Origin: Acinetobacter rongchengensis
GTDB taxonomy: Bacteria > Pseudomonadota > Gammaproteobacteria > Pseudomonadales > Moraxellaceae
Length of the DNA: 64,000 bases
Assembly (NCBI RefSeq): GCF_003611475.1
Contig: NZ_RAXT01000002.1
Location: 185,725-249,724 of the forward strand
Reading direction: 5' to 3'
Part shown: in pieces, positions 57,191 to 64,000 of the stretch
Numbering within the stretch: the first letter of the stretch is position 1
How the letters are laid out: every line of letters starts with the position of its first letter
Notes under the pieces: model-generated
The model's database searches: none
Told to the model about the DNA's origin: nothing
What the model saw: only the letters and a program-made list of their open reading frames with translations
Position numbers and translations under genes: made by a program

Positions 57191-58576
57191 TTACTCAATA
57201 CGTTCACCATGTTGACTCAAATCTAGGCCCATACGCTCATCGTCAGATTCAACACGAATTCCAATCACAACATCGATGATTTTGAGTAGGATAAATGTCG
57301 CAACTGCTGAATATGCAATCGTTGCCAATACACCTTCAACTTGTACCCACAATTGATGCATCATATCTGTTGGTGCTTTATCACCCATGATGAATTCACT
57401 TGCAAATACAGCCGTTAAGATTGCACCAACAATACCACCGACACCATGTAGACCAAAAGCATCTAAAGAGTCATCTGCTTTAAGAATACGTTTAAGTCCA
57501 GAAATCCCCCAGAAACAAACCACACCACCGATTAAGCCCATGATCAACGCACCGCCTACAGTCACAAAACCTGCTGCTGGAGTGATCACCACTAAACCTG
57601 CGACTGCACCAGATGCTGCACCTAATACAGAGCCTTTGCCACGAACAACTTTTTCAACAATTAACCAAGAAATTGCTGCCGCTGCCGCTGCTACTTGAGT
57701 GGTTACCAATGCATAGGCTGCCGATCCATTTGCACCAAGTGCTGAACCACCGTTGAAACCAAACCAACCAACCCAAACAAGGCTTGCACCTAGAACGGTA
57801 AGCGCTAAGTTATGTGGCGCCATAGATTCTTTGCCTAGCCCCATACGTTTACCCAACATATATGCGGCAACTAAACCTGCAACACCAGAGTTAATATGAA
57901 CAACTGTACCCCCTGCAAAATCAAGTGCACCATCATTCATTAACCAACCACCACCCCATACCCAATGTGCAATCGGAGCATACACTGCAATGACCCAAAC
58001 GGTGATAAAAGCAATCCAAGCACTAAACTTCATACGGTCTGCAACAGAGCCACTGATGATTGCAACAGTGATAATTGCAAAAGTCATTTGGAAAATAACA
58101 AATAAAATCTCAGGAATCGTACCACTTAAGGCATCCGTTGTTATTCCTGAAAGCATGACTTTGTTTAAACTCCCGATAAAGGCATTACCCTCACCGAAAG
58201 CCAGTGAATAACCAATAACCACCCAAACAATACTGACGATAGCAGCTGCCGAAAAGCTATGCGCCATCGTACTAAGTACGTTCTTTTTACGAACCATACC
58301 ACCATAAAATAGTGCTAGACCTGGAATCGTCATCAGTAAAACAAGTGCTGTAGATGCTAGAATCCAAGCCGTATCACCTGTATCAGCTTTTGGTTTTTCT
58401 TCTTCTACCACAACAGGTGCAGGTGCAACCTCTGCAGCAACGATTGTTTCTGTTGCTAACACATCACTCGCAGCGACTGCTGTTGTCGTAGGCTCAGCTA
58501 CAGTTTCTTCTGCCCACGCAACTGATCCACCAAGAAGTGCGCCAGACAGGCTGAGCGCTAATAGCATTTTTTTCAT
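57191..58576 (-). CDS. amtB: Ammonium transporter AmtB
   Basis: A 461-residue Amt/Rh channel. A cleavable signal peptide (ending SVAWAEE) is followed by an unusually long Ala/Val/Glu/Pro-rich periplasmic stretch (about 23-65), then eleven membrane helices. Signatures: LALFYGGMVRKKNVLS, AHWVWGGGWL, DFAGGTVVHINSG with the first pore His, and FGLHGVGGIVG with the second. The C-terminal tail is short and carries the GlnK contact. GGGGGA precedes the ATG. Confidence 0.95.
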   Translation of the reverse strand: MKKMLLALSLSGALLGGSVAWAEETVAEPTTTAVAASDVLATETIVAAEVAPAPVVVEEEKPKADTGDTAWILASTALVLLMTIPGLALFYGGMVRKKNVLSTMAHSFSAAAIVSIVWVVIGYSLAFGEGNAFIGSLNKVMLSGITTDALSGTIPEILFVIFQMTFAIITVAIISGSVADRMKFSAWIAFITVWVIAVYAPIAHWVWGGGWLMNDGALDFAGGTVVHINSGVAGLVAAYMLGKRMGLGKESMAPHNLALTVLGASLVWVGWFGFNGGSALGANGSAAYALVTTQVAAAAAAISWLIVEKVVRGKGSVLGAASGAVAGLVVITPAAGFVTVGGALIMGLIGGVVCFWGISGLKRILKADDSLDAFGLHGVGGIVGAILTAVFASEFIMGDKAPTDMMHQLWVQVEGVLATIAYSAVATFILLKIIDVVIGIRVESDDERMGLDLSQHGERIE

Positions 58577-58643
58577 TCGTATCCCCCAACCTAATTTTGT
58601 AAATTATGTATCGATATACATAACCAGCAAACTTCGTGCCAAA

Positions 58644-59003
<360 letters not shown>

Positions 59004-59021
59004 TCACCAGTAAGGTTTTAT

Positions 59022-59039
59022 GTTCAATTTTCATGCCAA
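59022..59039 (-). promoter_or_regulatory. Sigma-54-type promoter of glnK-amtB
   Basis: Minus-strand TTGGCATGAAAATTGAAC matches the -24/-12 consensus TTGGCACGnnnnTTGCW with the GG and TTG cores at correct spacing; the -12 C is A. NtrC sites further upstream are not obvious to me. Confidence 0.6.
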
Positions 59040-59367
59040 TCTTCCTAGCGGTTGGGGATGCTCATCGGATTAACATGCATTGCCTTTATAACCTATTCTA
59101 TCCATATAGGTGAAGTTTGAGCCTCAAAAAAACTGAAAAATTATGCATATTTTTTTGTTTTAAATAACTTCTCACAGTTTTTCCACGTTGTTTTAAATCT
59201 TCAAAAAAGGGAATAGAACGACATGCTTTTATTGTATTTAAATCAGCACGTACTGCATGGTATGTATTGTTCTTTATCGTTTTTCAACCTTGAAATCACT
59301 ATTCCTAAAGCAAAAAGAAAAGAGAGGTGTTACACTCAGCATAGACTATAACACTATCGGATTTCTC
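59040..59367. other. Intergenic region between glnK and ubiK
   Basis: About 330 bases between divergent genes. It should hold enhancer sites for glnK and the ubiK promoter. I see no further gene, hairpin terminator or clear NtrC palindrome. Confidence 0.5.
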
Positions 59368-59595
59368 ATGATTGAAACATTATTACAAGCAATTTTAGAA
59401 CAAGTCGATCAACCTAAAAAAGATTTAGAACATAATTTACGTGCATTACTCAATGAAACTGTAACCAAAATGGATATTGTTTCCAAAGACGAAATTGAAC
59501 GTCAAAAAACTGCACTAAATAATGCCAATTTGCGTCTTAATGAGTTACAAGCGCAAGTTAAAGCGCTTGAAGTGTTAATTCAAAAAAATAGTTAA
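59368..59595 (+). CDS. ubiK: Ubiquinone biosynthesis accessory factor UbiK
   Basis: A 75-residue membrane-fusogenic (BMFP) protein that helps assemble the aerobic ubiquinone-synthesis complex. Seen: amphipathic N-terminal helix (MIETLLQAILEQVDQPKKD) with FR-like LEHNLRALLNE, VSKDEIERQ, and a C-terminal coiled coil (LRLNELQAQVKALEVLI). The ATG at 59368 gives the family length; the open stretch before it is noncoding. It lies 72 bp upstream of comM. Confidence 0.85.
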   Translation: MIETLLQAILEQVDQPKKDLEHNLRALLNETVTKMDIVSKDEIERQKTALNNANLRLNELQAQVKALEVLIQKNS

Positions 59596-59667
59596 CAATA
59601 TTTTGCGCACTTTTGGTGCAAAAACAACAATAAAACGATTAAAAATAAAGCAAATTGGAAAATAATA

Positions 59668-61155
59668 ATGTCTTTTGCCAAAATTTATACTCGGGGCTTG
59701 CTTGGACTACATGCACCCTTAATTGAAGTTGAAGTTCATGTGAGTGCAGGACTACCTTCTTTAACAATTGTCGGACTCGCGGAAGCAGCCGTTCGTGAAA
59801 GTAAAGATCGTGTCCGCTCAGCGATTATTAACAGTGGTTATCAATTTCCAACCAAACGTTTAACCATCAATCTTGCACCTGCGGATTTACCTAAAGATGG
59901 CTCACGACTAGATTTACCCATTGCTTTGGGAATACTGATCGCCACTGGGCAACTTCCTGAGAATGTCACAGATGATTTCGAGTTTATTGGCGAACTTGCA
60001 TTAGATGGTCATTTACGCCCTACAACAGGAACACTCACCATTGCCATGGCATGCCAAATGGCAAAGCATCAACTGATGTTACCTCAGGAAAATGCCGAAG
60101 AAGCGGCGCAATTACCTGAGTTTCAAGTCTTTGCAGCAAGCCATTTAAAACAAGTCTGCGAACATTTCTTAAGTTCGCAAAAGATTGAAGCTGCGATTGC
60201 TCAAAAAACGCTACCATCACAGCAGTACAAATTTGATTTGGCTGATGTTAAAGGACAACTACGCCCAAGACGTGCTTTGGAAATTGCCGCAGCTGGTGGT
60301 CATTCGATTCTATTCAAAGGCCCACCCGGCACAGGTAAAACACTTTTAGCCTCAAGATTGCCCAGTATTTTACCGTCATTAAATGCTCAAGAAAATTTAG
60401 AAGTTGCCAGTATTTACTCAATAGCCAATATGCAACATCAGTTTGGGCAACGTCCTTTTCGATCTCCGCACCACACCGCTTCTGCCATTGCATTGGTAGG
60501 TGGTGGCTCACATCCAAAACCAGGGGAAATAACATTAGCGCATTTAGGTGTATTGTTCTTAGATGAATTGCCAGAGTTTGATCGTAAAGTTTTAGAAGTT
60601 CTACGACAGCCACTTGAATCTAAAGAAATTATTATTTCTCGTGCATCTCGACAAATTACCTTTCCTGCCAATTTTCAACTGATTGCCGCAATGAATCCCT
60701 GCCCTTGTGGTTATGCATTTAATCAGGACAGTCGCTGTCAATGCTCGGCAGAATCGATTAAGCGCTATCAAAATCGGATTTCAGGCCCTTTATTGGATCG
60801 TATTGATTTACATATCGATGTCCCGCCCTTAAAAGCCCAAGAGCTACAAGATCAACAGCCTGTTGAAAATTCTGCAACAGTCAGAGCACGAGTGATTCAG
60901 GCTTTTAATTTTCAAATCCAGCGACAAGGTGGATTAAATCATGGACTCTCACCTAAAGAGCTAGAAGTCCATGTTGTATTAGATGAAGCCTCAAAAAAAA
61001 TGCTCGAAATGGCTCAACAACGCTTAAATCTTTCTGCACGTGCTTATCATCGTATTTTACGTGTGGCGAGGACGATTGCAGATTTAGCTCAAAGTGAAGA
61101 AATTCAAAGTGTGCATCTGACTGAGGCCTTATCTTATCGAGGAACTCAACCTTAA
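59668..61155 (+). CDS. comM: ComM, YifB-type AAA+ helicase for DNA integration
   Basis: A hexameric branch-migration helicase that promotes integration of incoming DNA during natural transformation. The 495-residue chain has a Lon-like N-terminal domain (about 1-165), the Mg-chelatase AAA+ domain with Walker A GPPGTGKT (218-225), Walker B VLFLDELPEF, a Cys cluster NPCPCGYAF...CQCS, and the C-terminal LSARAYHRILRVARTIADL. Intact, which suggests transformation proficiency; comM is the known insertion site of resistance islands in A. baumannii, and here it is uninterrupted. Confidence 0.95.
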   Translation: MSFAKIYTRGLLGLHAPLIEVEVHVSAGLPSLTIVGLAEAAVRESKDRVRSAIINSGYQFPTKRLTINLAPADLPKDGSRLDLPIALGILIATGQLPENVTDDFEFIGELALDGHLRPTTGTLTIAMACQMAKHQLMLPQENAEEAAQLPEFQVFAASHLKQVCEHFLSSQKIEAAIAQKTLPSQQYKFDLADVKGQLRPRRALEIAAAGGHSILFKGPPGTGKTLLASRLPSILPSLNAQENLEVASIYSIANMQHQFGQRPFRSPHHTASAIALVGGGSHPKPGEITLAHLGVLFLDELPEFDRKVLEVLRQPLESKEIIISRASRQITFPANFQLIAAMNPCPCGYAFNQDSRCQCSAESIKRYQNRISGPLLDRIDLHIDVPPLKAQELQDQQPVENSATVRARVIQAFNFQIQRQGGLNHGLSPKELEVHVVLDEASKKMLEMAQQRLNLSARAYHRILRVARTIADLAQSEEIQSVHLTEALSYRGTQP

Positions 61156-61182
61156 TTTTTTGAGAATTTAAACAGGATAAAT

Positions 61183-61692
61183 ATGCTTCATTTAATTTTA
61201 AGAAACGAACAAGCTCAGGATGTTGATGCTATTTTCAAACTCACTGAATCTGCTTTTAAAAATGCTGAACATACAGATCACACCGAACAATTTATTGTCA
61301 ATGCGCTTAGAAAGACGCAACAATTAACACTTTCCATTGTGGCTGAGCGAGAACAACAGCTTATTGGGCATGTTGCAATTTCACCCGTAGAAATTTCCTT
61401 AAAGACATCAGATTGGTATGGTTTAGGCCCTATTTCGGTTGCACCTGAATATCAACAGCAAGGGGTTGGTTCTGCTTTAATGCAATATTCATTACAGCAA
61501 CTCAAACAACTGGGCGCAGCTGGATGTGTGGTCTTGGGTGATCCTGCATATTATTCCAAATTTGGCTTTAAAGTTATTCCAAACTTAACTTTAGCGGATG
61601 TGCCTGCTGAATATTTCCAAGCACTTTCTTTTACGGATATGTTTCCACAAGGTGAAGTTACATATTCTCAAGCTTTTACAGCGACTCAATAA
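61183..61692 (+). CDS. GNAT N-acetyltransferase (YhbS-like)
   Basis: A 169-residue acetyltransferase: LRNEQAQDVDAIFKLTESAF, VGHVAISPVEI-like IGHVAISPVEI, the acetyl-CoA loop YQQQGVGSALMQYSL, and the YhbS-group signature VLGDPAYYSKFGF. AGGA precedes the ATG. It is 27 bp after comM and probably co-transcribed. The substrate is unknown. Confidence 0.8.
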   Translation: MLHLILRNEQAQDVDAIFKLTESAFKNAEHTDHTEQFIVNALRKTQQLTLSIVAEREQQLIGHVAISPVEISLKTSDWYGLGPISVAPEYQQQGVGSALMQYSLQQLKQLGAAGCVVLGDPAYYSKFGFKVIPNLTLADVPAEYFQALSFTDMFPQGEVTYSQAFTATQ

Positions 61693-61719
61693 GATTATGT
61701 GATCGTTGTTGCTCGTCTA

Positions 61720-61836
61720 ATAATCTCCCCTGCCCCCTCTTTTTAAAGAAGGGAAACTATCGAGAATTTAAAATAATGTTAGATTCCATGTGTAGTTCTA
61801 TGCTCCTCACCTTTCTCGAAGGAGGAATGAGGAACA
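61720..61836. repeat. Dispersed palindromic intergenic repeat, copy B (inverted)
   Basis: Read on the minus strand it contains AATCTAACATTATTTTAAAT followed by a C/T-rich then G-rich hairpin, matching copy A at 15681-15779 base for base over most of the core, with a similar CCTT/AAGG hairpin on the other side. It fills the gap between the GNAT gene and the convergent porin gene. Confidence 0.75.
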
Positions 61837-61916
61837 TAGCTAGGCAAAAGTGAAAGTTTATAAGGCTTTCTAACTGGCCTTAGCCATCAGGTCACCTTTT
61901 TGTTCAACAGATTCTT

Positions 61917-62687
61917 TTAGAACGTTTTAGTTAGGGTAAATACTGCACCCGTTTCCAAACCACGTTTCACTGAATTGCTTAATCCATCAGTATCGACATT
62001 GGTACCCACTGCTGCTAACTCTGCAGATAAGCCTGGAATTGATTTCACACCGTAATTGACACCAACTTTCCAGTCTACATAGTTATCTTCACCATCTGCC
62101 AATACTTTTTCATCCATTGTGGTATAGCCCACATTTGCAACACCACCAAAACCAGTCTCGCCAAATGGAACTGTATAACCCACGTTAAAATTCCAGCTAT
62201 TACCGCCCACTGCTGCCCAGTCATTGGTATAATTCACATTGGTCAATAAACTGCTGCCTTTTACCAATACATCTGCAAAAATTAATTTTGCATAAAATTC
62301 AGTCCAGTTAAAATCATCTGTTGCACTTGGGTAGTTATACTCAATCACACCGATATCTAAAGTCGGTTTAAAGGTTGCAGATAAAGCCAAAGGTGTTGCA
62401 AAACCAATAGATGGGTCTAATTCTAAATGTGGATCAGATGAACCAAAGTTCACATTTGAACCCCAAAGACCTGCATAAAGACCTGAACTATGAGACAACG
62501 TAAAACCAGCTTGAACAGCAGGGTCAGAAAGTGTTTGTGTCATACCACGGAAACGATAATCACTCGTTACAGCAGCACTACCAGAAAAACTTAAACCTAA
62601 TTTTGAAAGTGCATTATCTTCTGCCATTGTCATTGTTGCTGCTGCTGACAAAACTGCGAATGTGAATGCTTTAGTTGAGAATTTCAT
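61917..62687 (-). CDS. TorF-family putative outer-membrane porin
   Basis: A 256-residue beta-barrel protein of the TorF/Gcw_chp family. The signal peptide ends at ATMTMAED. The family N-terminal motif is intact: SGSAAVTSDYRFRGMTQT, followed by DPAVQAGFTLSHSSGLYAGLWGSNV. The chain ends in a strand with terminal Phe (VFTLTKTF), the usual outer-membrane insertion signal. GGGAG precedes the ATG. The substrate is unknown. A decayed relative lies just upstream. Confidence 0.85.
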   Translation of the reverse strand: MKFSTKAFTFAVLSAAATMTMAEDNALSKLGLSFSGSAAVTSDYRFRGMTQTLSDPAVQAGFTLSHSSGLYAGLWGSNVNFGSSDPHLELDPSIGFATPLALSATFKPTLDIGVIEYNYPSATDDFNWTEFYAKLIFADVLVKGSSLLTNVNYTNDWAAVGGNSWNFNVGYTVPFGETGFGGVANVGYTTMDEKVLADGEDNYVDWKVGVNYGVKSIPGLSAELAAVGTNVDTDGLSNSVKRGLETGAVFTLTKTF

Positions 62688-63087
62688 CTTGAGTGCTCCC
62701 CCATCATACGATGTCTATTTGTTATGCTAAATTTGATAAACTCGCTAATTGCTTAGCAATAGCTATGCCAAGTTTTAATCAGCTTATTATTCAAAGGATT
62801 TATAAATTTAGATAAATAACTGTTTCTATTAATTTATTATTTAATTTTATAATAAATACCGCTTATCTGATCATCCCTTTTCTTCTATGTCAAAAATCAA
62901 TGTGACGATAAATTTTGTATAAACTGATTTTTGCTGACAAATTTAAGCGTGCTGCGACTGTTATGTTTGTTCCAAAACATAAACGTTCTCCATACAAGTA
63001 AAAAACTGAAAAAACATATAAAAAATAGTGTATTCAATTGCATGATGAGTTTATTTTAAAATCTAATCTTTCTTTAAAACGCATAAA
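62688..63087. other. A/T-rich region upstream of the porin gene
   Basis: About 400 bases that should contain the porin promoter. No gene, RNA or strong palindrome seen. Confidence 0.5.
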
Positions 63088-63124
63088 TAAAGTGCATCAT
63101 TTTCTTGAATAATGCACTTTTAAA
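63088..63124 (-). terminator. Hairpin at the end of the porin pseudogene
   Basis: Stem AAAGTGCATCATT/AATAATGCACTTT (one mismatch). It lies ten bases beyond the stop of the decayed gene and is probably its old terminator. Confidence 0.6.
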
Positions 63125-63133
63125 GATGTATTT

Positions 63134-63735
63134 CTACTCAAAGTTATGATTTACATTAAAGACTATATTGTACTTAAAACATTCAGCTAAACGTTTTTTA
63201 CCACCAAACACTGCATTTAAACTAAAATCTTGAGCCAAGGGATGGAAACCCCAAAATATACATCCTCTGCATGAGCAGATGTAGCATCTACCAATATAAT
63301 TGATAGATCTGAGGTTCAATTTTATACGCCAATTCTCCAACCACATCAAAAACTGTGGTTTTACATAGAGTCACCTTGATCAGGATAAACGATTCCAGCA
63401 TTTTGATAGATATAAGCAGTTACTTTTAGATGATAGCTCCAATCTTGTGCAAATTCTTATCCATAAGCAATGTATAAATTTCATTCAAAACCATGATCTT
63501 GTGTTTCATTTGATAGATCGTAATTCAATGTAGTGTTTCTATTTTCAAGAGAAATGCCACTTTTATGCGCATATTCCAATTCACCTTGTATGGCAATATC
63601 CTCATTTTCGACACCACTATGATCAATAGACTTGGAAACTAAACCGATATTTCCAAAAACAAGCCCATTTGCTACAAGTTATTTTGATTCTTAGCGAACG
63701 CTGAATAAAAAAGTATAGCTACAGGCACAGCCCAT
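63134..63735 (-). pseudogene. Degenerate TorF-like porin gene
   Basis: Translating the minus strand gives pieces of a second TorF-type porin in shifting frames. A signal-peptide-like VAILFYSAFAKNQNN is followed by LVFGNIGLVSKSIDHSG and EDIAIQGELEYAHKSGIS, matching the GSAAVTSDYRFRG...PAVQAGFTLSHSSGLY region of the intact gene. In-frame stops follow 'QDHGFE' and 'IAYG', then EFAQDWSYHLKVTAYIYQ. The end resumes in another frame as FSLNAVFGGKKRL...YNIVFNVNHNFE. At least two stops and two frameshifts rule out a product. Confidence 0.75.
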
Positions 63736-64000
63736 AATATGTTTGAAAAAAAATTGATTTTATGAGGAATAGAAGAACAGGAGAAAAATAAAGTAAATTT
63801 TACGGTGCTTTTTAATTTGTGGTAAAAATTCTGCACACTCACTAGGCACATTGTTAGGTATTATTTATATTTCTCTAAATTTCATAAGCTTAGATTTATT
63901 TAAGCAGTTTTTCTCATAAACTAATAACTTTATATTGGATAAATATATTACAAAAATGAAATATTTTTGCGCAAAAGTGATTCCATTTTTATAGATTAAA
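63736..64000. other. A/T-rich window end
   Basis: About 265 very A/T-rich bases before the window edge. No coding frame, RNA or repeat recognised. Confidence 0.5.

Overview
The window is a chromosomal segment of an Acinetobacter species (Moraxellaceae, Gammaproteobacteria). The evidence is the low G+C, A/T-rich intergenic DNA, the scattered histidine genes, the type II (APH-fold) homoserine kinase far from hom-thrC, the xerD-dsbC-hom-thrC block, the gacA-pilS-pilR block, and a D12-class DNA methyltransferase between ribD and ribE. I cannot name the species. Almost everything is core genome. I see no prophage, insertion sequence, integron or CRISPR array.

Layout. 1-6.2 kb: the 3' part of envZ, a succinate:acetate-type CoA-transferase, a GMC oxidoreductase, YpeA and a methyltransferase. 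6.2-6.9 kb: two identical tRNA-Phe genes, each with its own promoter and terminator. 6.9-14.9 kb: hisB-hisH, hisA and hisF, separated by small regulators and membrane proteins, an RNase D-like exonuclease and thrB. 15-24 kb: a Sel1-like protein, ettA, a secreted CYTH-like protein, a phytase-like lipoprotein behind a Pho-box promoter, metY, phoU with a weaker Pho box, and an unknown lipoprotein. 24-29.7 kb: a TPP riboswitch and thiC, then nudF-cpdA and dksA-gluQ. 29.7-36 kb: murD-ftsW and the Fur-type feoA-feoB-small ORF operon, divergent from xerD. 36-45 kb: dsbC, hom, thrC, pbpG and gacA-pilS-pilR. 45-54 kb: an S41 protease, gpmI, lptF-lptG, pepA-holC, a coiled-coil protein and a DedA protein. 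53.4-57 kb: an nrdR-ribD-methyltransferase-ribE operon. 57-64 kb: glnK-amtB behind a sigma-54-like promoter, ubiK, comM, a GNAT, a TorF-family porin, and the decayed remains of a second TorF-like porin.

How the genes connect. Several sets share a theme although they lie apart: histidine (hisB/H/A/F), threonine (hom, thrC, thrB), phosphate (phytase-like lipoprotein, CYTH-like protein, phoU), nitrogen (glnK-amtB), iron (feoAB), envelope building (murD, ftsW, pbpG, lptFG) and type IV pilus control (pilSR). The most promising under-described item is the phosphate-linked pair at 17.7-20.3 kb: a PhoB-type promoter, a phytase-like lipoprotein, and a periplasmic protein with CYTH/triphosphate-tunnel hallmarks. 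Other points worth checking are the porin pseudogene, a hairpin that buries the gluQ ribosome binding site, a competing pairing downstream of the TPP aptamer, a dispersed palindromic repeat in two copies, and the methyltransferase translationally coupled to ribD.
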